A stretch of 64,000 nucleotides of DNA from Neoechinorhynchus agilis (Eukaryota > Acanthocephala), in contig CM121341.1 of assembly GCA_051530055.1 (NCBI GenBank), positions 13,950,001 through 14,014,000 of the forward strand, read 5' to 3'. The notes below the pieces were generated by a model. It was not told the origin of the DNA, searched no databases, and saw only the letters and a program-made list of their open reading frames with translations. This document shows positions 35,950 through 46,589 of the stretch, one piece after another. Positions within the stretch are counted from its first letter, which is position 1. Every line of letters starts with the position of its first letter. The translations under genes were made by a program, and so were the position numbers.

Positions 35950-36530
35950 TCGGTTACTGTGTGACCGAAGAGTCGCGTCTTTTTTCAACTAAATTCTTAA
36001 TTTGGTGCAAATGAGGGCGAATAACATTAGATTTCGTTAAAAGCAGTCGCATTGTGGTCCAGTTATTTACAATAAAACAGAAAAACAGCCAGCTACCGCG
36101 TTAAGATTTCTTTTTTGGGCGCCATTCGGTATTAACGTAGTTTTGACACAATTTGCAGGCAATTCCACTCGGAGTACTGCAGAAAAGGCTGTTTTTATCG
36201 GTGCCATAATGGACGGAAATGTCTAGAAACTTCACTCTCTTTATTGGAAATGAGTGCCGTTTTAGTTCAGACGACATAAAATCAATAGAGATTTGGTAAT
36301 GTGTGCAACGCTGGGTTTACGTTGCGCAATTACATACTCGGCGGGAATGCTTTAATGGGACAAATTCGGAGAAATGATTACGTCCGAATCGTGTGGGATA
36401 TTCTTGCGAACTTGCGGCAATGAAAAAAACATCCACACGAAATTCCAGTGTTTCCCAAAAAATCAATTTTAAAAAATACGAATCAAACGATCTTAGTGGT
36501 TTTCAACTTTTTCGACAGTGATATCAATCG
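35950..36530. other. Non-coding stretch
   Basis: No gene is recognised. Its first part is presumably the 3' UTR of claudin-like gene 2, and it ends at the long hairpin. Confidence 0.4.
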
Positions 36531-36709
36531 TAACTTAGCGATAATCACTCAGAAAATTGATTTATATTGAAAATTTTCGGCCTTTTCGTTGGCCTTCTTC
36601 AGTCAGATCTACAATGTTTGTAAGTTTTTAGATCTGACTGAAGAAGGCCAACGAAAAGGCCGAAAATTTTCAATATAAATCAATTTTCTGAGTGATTATC
36701 GCTAAGTTA
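36531..36709. repeat. Perfect 80-bp inverted repeat of a hammerhead-like unit
   Basis: The arms 36531-36610 and 36630-36709 are exact reverse complements over 80 positions with a 19-base loop. Each arm contains the PLE A end motif CTGAAGAAGGCC ... GGCCGAAA (36575-36602 minus, 36638-36665 plus), followed by AATATAAATC. The unit matches 4366-4430 closely. It is probably a head-to-head pair of PLE terminal repeats, and its perfection implies a recent origin or gene conversion between the arms. Confidence 0.9.
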
Positions 36710-37162
36710 AATTGAAACAATAATGATTAATTTCTTTATGATATCAATCGTGTCGGAAAAAGGTTTGGCAACATAAGAAAAGGCGCAAAAAAGATTTTGT
36801 CGAAGTGATAAGGAGCTCGTGCCTTCTCTTCTAAACTTCTCAATTTCTTGGGCTTAATTTTTTTCAATTCGATTAGTGCTCCCCCGATTGAAGTGGATAA
36901 AAGATTACGATTTTAAATTCATCTCCTTAGCTAAGTAAAAACCCTGACAGTTAATGGTGAAAAGGAAACGTCTTAATCTGTGGACGACCGAGTTTAAATT
37001 TACCATTTTGTTTCAGGCTAGTGACGTAACGCACCCACGTCCTCCATAAAAACGCGCCCCCTGATCGTCGCTTTAAGAATCAATTTGTTTTTATCCTTCT
37101 TTCGTCTCCCTTTCCACCACGCCAACACGATGCTTCCTTTTTCATTTCTAGTAGTCTCAAAT

Positions 37163-38597
37163 ATGGTTCCGTCATCGCACAAACAAGAAGATTTGCCCGC
37201 GCAGTATTCTCGCTTCTTCACAGAATCTTTTTCGGACGAGCGGATACGAAACAGACGCGGCTATGTGCCACTCGCTTTTCTCATGTCGCCACCGAGCAAC
37301 CCAACCGAACTTGCGGTTAAACGACTCATGGAGAGTTGTCCGGCGAAAGCTACAATGAGTCTCGTAGGAGGTTAGTTAACGTAAAATTATGCCAGCGACA
37401 TCCTTTTTCAAAAATGGAGGTGGTCTAATTGGAGCTTTTTTTGGACTATTCACCGCCAGTGTTGATCCCATGTCCACAATGACGACGGAAACACCTTCTC
37501 TGAAAGTTGTATGGCGTGAAACACGGATTCGTATGGTTTCATATTCGAAAAACTTTGCGTCTATCGGATTTTTGTTCTCGGGAATCGAGTGCGCCATAGA
37601 AACGGTAAGCGAACTTAAGTATGCGGAAAAGCCGCTTGGATCAATGAGTTTTTAATGTTTCTTTTCCCTCATTTGCGCTGATTCGAAATTTAAAGGCTCC
37701 TTGGGTCTTTTTAGCTTTACTGGTAGGCAATTTGTCTTTAATGAAGATTTGCAACGAAGAATAGACAGTCAAGATTTTTAGCAATTGCTTTCTGTAGATA
37801 AACGTCTGTCGACCTCATTGGTGCAAGTGTCATTTTCTCGACCAATCACGTTATAGAGAGCCCCGGAAAAATTCTCAAAAAAGTAATTTCAAAGTGCATA
37901 TTTCGTCGAAAAGTTTATAATCACGCGTCTCATTAAATTATCGCATGTTTTTTAGAAATATGCGATTTTAATGGGTGTACTATTCTAGAATCTCAGTGAT
38001 CGGCACAAATCTTTAATCGAACAAACCGATAAGTACTAGTCTTAATTTATCACAAAGTATCACGCAAGCTTCGATATTGAGAGAATATACGTTTTTAGTT
38101 CTTTTGCGTTTTGTGCTCTGAATATTTTGATATTGTTAGTTTGTGGTTGTCGACAAAAAATTAGTTTGAAAATATACGGAATTCGGTGTGTATTAATCTA
38201 AAACATGCAACATTTGGCGCTTATTCGGGTGATCGAGATTTTTGCAAGATTCTTTGTGAATTTTTGTAGATTTAAAAACGTAAATTCTAACTATAGTGTA
38301 AATTAAAAAAACACGTTTACCCTGCGCTCTTTAGACTGTTATTTTATTTAATGTATGTCTGAAATGATTTCACCATTCCAGTACCGTGGAACCCACGACC
38401 TTCTGAATGGCACATACGCTGGAACAGTGACTGGATTTCTTCTCGGACTTCGAGGTTTGTTCGTTTCCAAAGTCCACATTCTTAGCCGTCTCCGCACTGT
38501 AGCCGGCATGCGTCCAGCCATGCTGGGCGGAGTAGGTTTTGGTGCATTTAGTGCTCTGATCGAGTACTACTTGACGCGCCGTCACCATCACCCGTGA
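37163..38597 (+). CDS. TIMM22: Mitochondrial inner-membrane translocase TIM22
   Basis: Three exons (37163-37370, 37420-37604, 38382-38597) give about 202 residues, close to the human 194. This is the channel of the TIM22 carrier translocase. The sequence shows the Tim17/22/23 signature: VKRLMESCPAKATMSLVGG, GLIGAFFGLFTASVD, SYSKNFASIGFLFSGIECAIE, then YRGTHDLLNGTYAGTVTGF and GGVGFGAFSALIEYYL, with glycine-rich helices and the conserved Cys near each end. I chose the start at 37163 because TTTCATTTCTAG ends 11 bases before it and the upstream Met (37130) adds an unrelated hydrophobic run. Intron 1 is 49 bp and intron 2 777 bp. Beta-tubulin starts 97 bases downstream. Confidence 0.93.
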
Positions 38598-38694
38598 CTC
38601 TATTTCTCACACATAAAGCGCGTTCTCGTTCTCGTACATTCTCTGTCTGTCTCTTGTTTCCGCCCGCCGCCCCACCGTCTGCTGTTGCTTGAAG

Positions 38695-40035
38695 ATGAGG
38701 GAGATCGTTCATATGCAAGCCGGCCAGTGCGGCAACCAGATCGGAGCCAAATTTTGGGAAGTAATAAGCGACGAGCACGGCATCAACTCTACCGGGACAT
38801 ACGTGGGAGATTCGCCACTACAACTTGAACGAATCAACGTCTACTACAATGAAGCTAGCGGAGGAAAGTATGTCCCGCGTGCGATTCTAATTGATCTGGA
38901 ACCAGGAACAATGGACAGTGTTCGGGGAAGTGCTTTTGGTCAACTCTTTCGTCCAGATAACTTCGTGTTCGGCCAATCAGGAGCTGGCAACAACTGGGCG
39001 AAAGGCCATTACACCGAAGGAGCTGAACTAATCGAAAGTGTTCTTGAGGTTGTGCGAAAAGAAAGTGAATCATGTGACTGTCTCCAAGGATTCCAGCTTA
39101 CCCATAGTCTTGGTGGTGGAACTGGCTCAGGTCTTGGAACGCTTCTCGTCTCTAAGATTAGAGAAGAGTTTCCCGACCGCATGATGCTTACATTCTCAGT
39201 TGTACCCTCACCTAAAGTGTCCGACACCGTCGTTGAACCCTACAATGCAACATTGAGCGTTCATCAACTCGTTGAAAACACAGATGAAACTTTTTGTATT
39301 GACAACGAAGCTCTCTATGATATTTGCTTTAGAACATTAAAACTCCCGAATCCAAACTACGTTGAGCTTAATCAGCTCGTTTCCAGCACAATGTCCGGAG
39401 TTACTACTTGCCTTCGATTCCCTGGACAGCTTAACGCAGACCTGCGGAAGCTAGCAGTTAATATGGTTCCCTTTCCACGTCTACATTTCTTCATGCCTGG
39501 ATTCGCCCCACTTACGAGTCTCGGTTCCCAACAATATAGAAGTCTAAGTGTTGCTGAGCTAACTCAACAAATGTTCGATTCCAAAAATATGATGGCGGCT
39601 TGTGATCCTCGAAATGGGAGATATCTTACGGTAGCTGCGATGTTCAGAGGTAAAATGTCCATGAAAGAGGTCGACGAGCAAATGCTTGCCATCCAAAACA
39701 AGCAGAGTTCTTATTTTGTCGAATGGATACCCAACAACGTAAAGACCGCTGTCTGCGATATTCCACCTAAGGGTCTAAAGATGAGCGCAACTTTCATTGG
39801 AAACTCAACGGCTATTCAAGAACTGTTCCGTCGAATAAGTGAACAATTTACGGCTATGTTCCGGCGTAAAGCGTTTTTGCACTGGTACACTGGAGAAGGA
39901 ATGGACGAAATGGAATTCACGGAAGCAGAGTCCAATATGAACGATTTGGTCTCAGAATACCAGCAATACCAAGATGCTACTGCTGACGAAGAGGTTGATT
40001 TTGAAGACGGGGAAGACACGGATGCCCCCATATGA
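38695..40035 (+). CDS. TUBB: Beta-tubulin
   Basis: The uninterrupted frame of 446 residues starts with [17 protein letters not shown], which includes the MREI autoregulation tetrapeptide. It has the tubulin GTP-binding signature GGGTGSG (residues 140-146), [12 protein letters not shown], the M-loop region and an acidic tail ending [10 protein letters not shown]. It polymerises with alpha-tubulin into microtubules. The gene has no introns, which is uncommon for beta-tubulins in intron-bearing invertebrates but not unique. Residues 167, 198 and 200 are F, E and F, the combination linked in nematodes and fungi with benzimidazole sensitivity. The AG directly before the ATG could again be a trans-splice acceptor. 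Confidence 0.97.
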   Translation: MREIVHMQAGQCGNQIGAKFWEVISDEHGINSTGTYVGDSPLQLERINVYYNEASGGKYVPRAILIDLEPGTMDSVRGSAFGQLFRPDNFVFGQSGAGNNWAKGHYTEGAELIESVLEVVRKESESCDCLQGFQLTHSLGGGTGSGLGTLLVSKIREEFPDRMMLTFSVVPSPKVSDTVVEPYNATLSVHQLVENTDETFCIDNEALYDICFRTLKLPNPNYVELNQLVSSTMSGVTTCLRFPGQLNADLRKLAVNMVPFPRLHFFMPGFAPLTSLGSQQYRSLSVAELTQQMFDSKNMMAACDPRNGRYLTVAAMFRGKMSMKEVDEQMLAIQNKQSSYFVEWIPNNVKTAVCDIPPKGLKMSATFIGNSTAIQELFRRISEQFTAMFRRKAFLHWYTGEGMDEMEFTEAESNMNDLVSEYQQYQDATADEEVDFEDGEDTDAPI

Positions 40036-40622
40036 GAACCAAATAACACAATCGGGATTGTAAGCGGAGAGCTGGAAGCGGTGCTGGACGCGTGGTTTAA
40101 AAAAGAAACTCTTTAAGTAGGCTTATTGCTCAAAAAGAATGGCGGCACTCCCTGTTATTACAGTGTTAATTTTTCACTTTTGTTAGGTAGCCTTTTTAAT
40201 GAGCCATGTTTTGTGACCCAGCCTCACATTGATTTTCCATCGAATGAGGGTTTAGGCCATTTCATTGACACGTCCTAAGAATTTTAATAATGCTTTAACT
40301 CATTTTTTGACGACATGGTTGAATCTTGTTTTCGTGGCTAAACTTAAAAACGAGAGGTACTTTGTCGTTCACTATTTTGTGTTAAATTTTCAAAATTAGA
40401 TTTGCATCATATATTTTGCTTCAAAAGGATTTCCAAAACAATGAGACGTACTCTCGATATTTAAACAGATCGATGCACTCTTTCTCCAAATTCTTCTATG
40501 CTGATCTTTTTTTACTTATGAGCTTGCTTCTTTACAACGGAAAATTAGGAGGAATTTATTGAATCCGATATTTCGACAATTTTTAGCCATAAACAAGCAT
40601 GAATAGATAAATCTTAAAACAT
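40036..40622. other. 3' flank of beta-tubulin, no other gene seen
   Basis: AT-rich, with no recognised frame or repeat; the converging minus-strand gene ends at 40623. Confidence 0.5.
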
Positions 40623-41162
40623 TTATGAGCTTATACTGGAATCACTATTTGATTCATAATCAACCGGCCGTATTTCTACCTCTGATATATCGTCGTATTT
40701 TTCGTCCAGTTCTACTTCACTTTGATATGGATAAACTCTTTCGTTTTCCTTTTCATGATCATCTAAAAAAGTCGCATATTCTGATAGAATCCTTCTTATT
40801 TTAATGTTCCTCTCCAGAAATCCTTTTAGATCTAAGTCAGTTACAAAATCAAGCTCCGCTTCTTCGTCCCTCCACGGCACTTGAGCATTGGACTCGACTT
40901 TTCTACGCCACCGATTTGCGCTTCTTGTTAAGTGTTCTCTTACGCTGAAAATAAATATGATGAATACGACAAGTATGGTGATGACCATGATAATGAAATG
41001 CTCCGAATTCGACTCCTTATCGCTGAGAATATCACTGGATTTTTTCAGTTTTACCTTTATAGGTCCTCTAAGTAATCTACATTCCTGGTAGATATCTTCA
41101 ATTATTTTATATCTACGACGCGGCGAATACGATTCGTCTAAATAATTCGAGGTGCCACATTC
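40623..41162 (-). CDS. Single-pass membrane protein exon(s), unidentified
   Basis: An open stretch of about 175 residues runs from an AG acceptor at about 41162 to the stop at 40623. It has a short extracellular part with two cysteines (ECGTSNY, YQECRLL), a basic patch, one membrane helix (FIIMVITILVVFIIFIFSV), then a long acidic cytoplasmic tail (DEEAELDFVTDLDLKG ... EVEIRPVDYESNSDSS). A 51-bp intron with a GTAAGC donor probably joins it to an upstream exon at about 41210-41400 (RLQLSSSNQIMRILRMVSK), but the phase does not fit in the frame I can see. The order of domains fits a receptor or adhesion protein tail. I do not recognise the family. Confidence 0.5.
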   Translation of the reverse strand, partial: ECGTSNYLDESYSPRRRYKIIEDIYQECRLLRGPIKVKLKKSSDILSDKESNSEHFIIMVITILVVFIIFIFSVREHLTRSANRWRRKVESNAQVPWRDEEAELDFVTDLDLKGFLERNIKIRRILSEYATFLDDHEKENERVYPYQSEVELDEKYDDISEVEIRPVDYESNSDSSISS

Positions 41163-41409
41163 CTAATTGGTTTAATGAATTCATTTCGTGCCTGTTCACG
41201 AATACGCTTACTTGTTCTCTGACTTTCTTATATGTTTTAGAAACCATTCTTAATATCCTCATGATTTGATTACTGCTGCTGAGTTGTAATCGCCTTGACA
41301 ACCTATTCGTCGAATTGATCTTAAAATGGAAATATCGAGTGAAGTGGAAAGCATTTTTCAATTTCCGAAAAACGTGAAAACCAATGATTGAAAAGTCTCG
41401 TTTCAAATC

Positions 41410-42126
41410 GTACTATGTACAAAATTGTCATTTCGAATATTGTCTCATTAGCGTTATCTTCTTTAAGAGAGCCTAGGAGTTATACCATTGAAGTAGAATG
41501 TAAATCTTGTGAAATAATACTTTATTTTCAAGCCGCATGATTGCAAATAAAACACTTTAACAATCCTGAAGAAGCCGTAAGGCGGCTAAAGCTCGGAAAT
41601 AAAGATTTTCTTTTTTCTTTATCATTCCATTTAAAAATTTGAAGTGAAATATATAAAGGAAGTTTTGATGATCACTATTTTCGGGTTATTTTTCTCCCTG
41701 AAACCCTTTTACTCGCTTAATTTTTGGTCTCAGAAAATAGGTTCCCCATCATAGCAGCAGAACAAATCTAAATCATTAAGCGTAATGTTAAAATAGTCTT
41801 AGAAAAGAAGTAAAAGAATTCGCGAAATATTTCTATCAACAAATTGAACGCTTGTATAAAGTTCATATTGCTTTTAATAAAGCATTCTAAACACTTAAGA
41901 GTTGATAATGAGTGTACTACTTAAATTCGATTGCCTACTCTCTCTTTGTTATGAACAGTACCCTGCTATTTATTTACCTCCACGCAATTGTGGTCGACGC
42001 ATGACAACGGGCAACCGCAAGGTCGTTCGACTTATTAAATAATTGAATGAAATCAAGTTGCCCTTAATATGTTGAACTCACGCGTTGCTGAGTTATTCCT
42101 CAAAATCATTTATTTCTAGATCTAAA
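41410..42126. other. Intergenic stretch with a decayed hammerhead-like motif
   Basis: At 41566-41590 CTGAAGAAGCCG ... CGGCT is followed by AAAGCTCGGAAATAAA. The helix II strands pair, but the GAAA box is changed. Apart from this element relic no gene is seen. Confidence 0.4.
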
Positions 42127-45100
42127 ATGGAAAATGAAGTTGACTTATCCAACATGGAGCATCTTTTGCCAATATATTATCGTCGGTTATTTCCATCGTA
42201 CATCTACTGCAAATGGCTCTCCGGGGGTGAACAGCGTAAGTTCTCTTTTGATAAAATCGATCGCACATTCAACTGTTGAGTAACGATGAATAAACGACTG
42301 TTATCGGCGGAAATCGATCTTACCGCGGTTATCTAACCCAAATAATTTTTACGAGGAGTCAGTTCAATCGTTATAACCTTACAAATTGTTCTAAGAACTG
42401 CAATGTTTAACTTGTTTCTTACAATCAATAAAATCGGGCCCGCCGGCTTAGAATCCGCTCTCTTATCGATCACCTACGTCTTTCTTGCTTATTATATTTT
42501 AATAACTTTCTTTAGAAATCTAAGATTGTTTTATTTTCAGCCGCTTTGTCTAAGACCTTCAGTCGTCGAGAATTCTCATTTACACTTGACAATGACGTCT
42601 ACGTTCGCTACCTTTCATATTCAAATCATATTGAATTCGAGAAAGACCTTGTAAGCAAGTGCCCACGCAAAATCGATATTGGAGCGGTGTTTAATGTAAA
42701 GGTTATTCTCATCTAAAAAAGTTGTATTTGCAGTCTCTTATACTTTCAGCCAAAAGACCACAACTGTGTTCGGGCGGAGGCATTCAAACCAACCGAAAAA
42801 GAGCTGGTTATTGATTTGGATATCAGCGATTATGACGACGTACGAAGCTGTTGCAGGTAGGCGGCTAAACTACTATAATGTTGATTGCATAAATTAGATC
42901 TATGAATAGCTTTTAACAAGTTTTTCATCGGGCATGGTTACAATTTTAACTAACTCTTTTTAAAAGCTATTTTTCGAACTTGCCTTATAAATTTTTTTAG
43001 GATACGAACATTAGAATGGAGCTTTCAAGAATTTAGTATATATGTATACACTTCAACTTTAGGCAATGTTAATTAAAATTGAATTTTGTTGAGATTAGTC
43101 AAGCACATGGTAGTCGTCGTGGGAATGCAAAATTGAAAAATCACAATCATGCGGATACCATAGCGAGTTTATATCAATACTTCTCGAAAAACCCGAAAAA
43201 GAGATTGACACTTCTAAAATTGTGGTATTAAATTTACAATTTCAAACGCTCAATATTTCAATGGGGAAGGAGGAACATCTTTCTCCGCCATTGCCTCGAA
43301 GATGCATACAGCATTCTCTTTCTTAATCGCACAGCTGTTTGTCCGATAAAAATAGTTGGCTATTTATGAATATCGTATTATTTAGTGGAGCCAATGTTTG
43401 CACTAAATGTTGGCCTTTGATCACAGTGGCTGTAAAGATCATCGATAAGGTCTTGCGAGATGATTTTGGGTACCAGCATTTGCTATGGGTCTTCAGCGGC
43501 CGCCGCGGTGTTCATTGCTGGATTTGCGACGCAAACGCTAGAATTCTAAACAACCAACAACGATCTGCTCTCATGGATTACTTGACTGTTACAAAGGCCA
43601 GTTTTATTTATCACACCATTCAAACTCCTCCGTTATTAGGCTACTAGTGAGGGAATGTCTCAGCGAGTTCAATTACGATACCCAATTCACCCTTCAATAG
43701 AGTAATCTGAAATATTGATTAACTTTATAATCTATGATCTAAAAACTAGGCGTGCTATTGATTTGATTGAACGAATGTTCGAGAACTATGCGTGTATTGA
43801 GCAAGATTTTCTCGGCACTAATGAGCGAGTAAGAGATGTTTTCAGTAAAATGCTACCAAATGACGGTAAGCTTACTAAGGAATTTTCATCTTCTAATTTT
43901 TCTTAGTAATATGTCTAATTGAAAGTGCGTGGAAGGAACTTAGTCTCGAACCTGGAAGTCAAATAAGTTTGAAGAGATGGCGTTCTATAGTCGAAATTTG
44001 TATGGCAGACGCCGACTATAGCACGGGGAATATTGTGATCAACATATTTCTTAAGCGTCTTCTATTTCCTACGGGATATCCGTTTTATTTAGTTTCTGAC
44101 TCACAATAGAGAACTTTGAGTAAAATTTGATGAAAATTGAGTACACTCGCAATTTTTCAATTCTATTGAGATTGGGTGACGAAACTGCTTCGAATTATTT
44201 TACGAGGTGCTTATTTTATCCTGAAACCCAATTTTTTACAAAGAAGCTACCCGATCTTTGATTGAAAGGAGATAGTATATTGTGGCAGCGATTCTCTACC
44301 AACCTCTTTTTAAACTATTCTTATCAGTATCACTTTTTGATGTGTTAGAATTTATTCGCTTTATAGCAAAGAATTCGATTTTGCCTGCCAGAAAATCGTA
44401 TTCTTTTTACCTGCCGAATTGAGCGCGATGCGCATTACTTCTGCAGCCATTGGTTTTTGTCGATTTATATTGCCAACTAATGAGTCTATCGTTAGTCTTA
44501 TGCAATATATTTGAATCTTTTCATCGCCATCGACAACCAAAAAATGAAGGTGTACATGAATGTCTTTATACTCCAAAAATCATGCGAAATAACTTATGAT
44601 TTGACCGTGCAATTTTGGCGTAGTAATAAGAGCTTATCTGAGCCAATAGATCAAACCTCTTAACGAAAACCACCCTACAATTCAATTCCGTTTTTTGCAA
44701 ACTTTAAATACTTTTGTTGGCGTCAGTTAATAGTTCGTCAGCTCGTCATAAATACCTTCCATCAGAAATAATGCTACAACTGTGCTATCCTCGAGCCGAT
44801 GTAAACGTTTCAAAATCAACAAATCACCTTTTAAAAGGTCCATTTTGCATTCACCCAAAAACAGGTTGCCGAAATTTCTTTTCCTAACATGTGCTAACGA
44901 TTGGAGCAGGAATAGTTTCTGTGCCATTAAAAATGGACTCTATTGATTGCGACTTTCCTCCAGCAGACGCTCCCAATATCACTCAATTAGTAGCTGATTT
45001 AAACATTACTCTCTGCGAAGATGGATCAAGTGATTCCTCCGCCAAAGGTATCCTTTTGTAAAGGCCGATATAAATCGTTCATATTCGATAACCTTTAATA

Positions 45101-45275
45101 GGATATAAGCAAACACGCTTGGCCGAATATGTGGATATTTTTGAAAGCTTTGTAAATTTACTATCGGATGAACAGAGAAATTTAAAGAAGTCCTTTAATG
45201 GTAAGATGTATCGAAAAGTTTCTAAATAACTTCGTTTTTGCAGATTTCAGCGACGCTATCATGGGCACATTTTGA
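42127..45275 (+). CDS. PRIM1: DNA primase small (catalytic) subunit
   Basis: Eleven exons: 42127-42235, 42541-42695, 42750-42856, 43386-43596, 43664-43701, 43750-43865, 43907-43999, 44742-44864 (or from 44727), 44910-45047, 45102-45200, 45244-45275. They give about 406-411 residues; human PRIM1 has 420. The enzyme makes the RNA primers of DNA polymerase alpha. Visible features are YYRRLFP at the start; the catalytic acid pair in [13 protein letters not shown]; the zinc-binding CC...CTKC; and [12 protein letters not shown], with the nucleotide-binding RR and H. Further on are [31 protein letters not shown], and the end [16 protein letters not shown]. Intron 4 seems to use a GC donor, and exon 5 is only 38 nt. 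The borders of exons 7-8 are less certain. Confidence 0.93.
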
Positions 45276-45589
45276 CGTATATGAACATTTAATCGTGCAA
45301 AATGTTCGCTTCGGTGACTGTCATTCTTTAATTATCAACAACGTCTTTTTGTGTTTAATCATTTGACTTCTTCAATTAGGAATTTTTTATCCTACGTGCG
45401 TTCCACATATAATCACTAACTGTTGCCTATCGGTTTAAATACTGTCAGCAGTTTATACTTATTTCAATTTTTTAATGAATATAATAGAATGAATATTGTA
45501 CAGAAAATAGAAAAGGATAATCTTTAAAATGTCTATATTTGATATACCGGGGTATATAATTAGGATAATAACTAATAATCTGTTTGAAG

Positions 45590-45900
45590 ATTCAATTGTT
45601 CATATTGGTTGTTTCCTGGCGAAGAAATTAAAATGATTTTATTTAAAAATCCGATATTTCGGCACAATCTTGTACCTTTATCAAGGTTGGCTCAATAAGA
45701 GGGATGAGCTGACGGACAGCGTTGCCCTCCTCTGATCCTTTTCAGATCACCGAAGGGAAGCTCCCTGACGAAGACGCAAGGCGTCGAAAATTTGGAGCAG
45801 TAAAAATAAAAAACACCCATTTTTCGTTTGATAAAAATCTTAAATAAAACATGAGGGTGTTGGGAAAAGAGGCTTTCCATAATATAATATTAAGTGTTTA
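45590..45900. mobile_element. PLE-related terminal repeat pieces with hammerhead-like motif
   Basis: One piece (45605-45690) carries GGTTGTTT, TGGCGAAGAA and CCGATATTTCGGCAC, and recurs around 48.86-48.96 kb. At 45765-45790 CTGACGAAGACGC-AAG-GCGTCGAAAA has the hammerhead-like boxes with a 5-bp helix, followed by TTTGGAGC and AATAAA. No coding part is seen. Confidence 0.5.
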
Positions 45901-46081
45901 CGACGATTCGAAACGTCTTTTCTAAAAATTTATTTATCGGGTGAAGACCTAAACAATAATCCAGATAATCTTTAAATTTTTGTTCAACACACTGCTCCAA
46001 AGGAATAAATGAAATTTAATGTTTAAGCGATAAAAACTAGTCTAATGCATCTTCAAATCGGTCACCTTCACATCTTCTGGT

Positions 46082-46435
46082 TCATTCCGATCCCTTAGGA
46101 CAAGACGCATCCACGACTTTGTAAAGCTGTGGATTAAGGTAAGTCAGACTTAGGAGAACAAATCTCGCTGGTTCCACGTCCACTTCTATTTCATAGATCA
46201 TGTCTTCGATGACCGGACTGGTCACTTTGAACTGAATAAGAAGAGTTTGTCCGTTCCTAAGTGTCGGTGGAAGATTGGCGATATCTACTCCACAAGTTCT
46301 CGAGGTCATTGCCCACGCCACCCCACGGACGTAAGTTGCGAGTTCTGAAGGAGTAGCTGCCTCGTAAGCTCCTCGTTTCTGGACGACAGCAACCACCACG
46401 GAGAAAAGAGCAAGAAAGACGAGAAAGGTTTTCAT
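46082..46435 (-). CDS. Small secreted protein, possibly cystatin-like
   Basis: The protein of 117 residues begins with a clear signal peptide (MKTFLVFLALFSVVVAVV) and ends in KVVDASCPKG. It has two cysteines (near residues 48 and 112). A conserved-looking strand pattern (TLLIQFKVTSPVIED, YEIEVDVEPARF) resembles the hairpin order of cystatin-fold proteins, but the QxVxG motif is absent. No intron is apparent. Function is not assigned. Confidence 0.6.
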   Translation of the reverse strand: MKTFLVFLALFSVVVAVVQKRGAYEAATPSELATYVRGVAWAMTSRTCGVDIANLPPTLRNGQTLLIQFKVTSPVIEDMIYEIEVDVEPARFVLLSLTYLNPQLYKVVDASCPKGSE

Positions 46436-46589
46436 TTTTCGGTTTGGATTTAGTCACTTCTCTACAACCTTTTATCTAATCACTCGGTTTTTCTAGAGCA
46501 TTTTTGAACGATGTCATTTCGATCGTCAATAGAATAGGAAAATATTTATTATTGAGTAAATCAACAAAAACTTCCAAGGTAGATTTATT

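Noticed and set aside
37130-37162. TIMM22 start at the upstream ATG (37130)
   Set aside because: It adds a hydrophobic stretch unlike the family, and a pyrimidine-rich AG lies between the two ATGs, so the downstream one is preferred.
38689-38694. Beta-tubulin starting two codons earlier at a TTG
   Set aside because: The family starts with MREI, encoded by the ATG at 38695; a TTG start is not expected in an animal nuclear gene.
44361-44927. Two minus-strand open frames as genes
   Set aside because: The second is the shadow of PRIM1 exon 8, which reads through the conserved [14 protein letters not shown] and [14 protein letters not shown] on the plus strand; the first lies in a PRIM1 intron without motifs.
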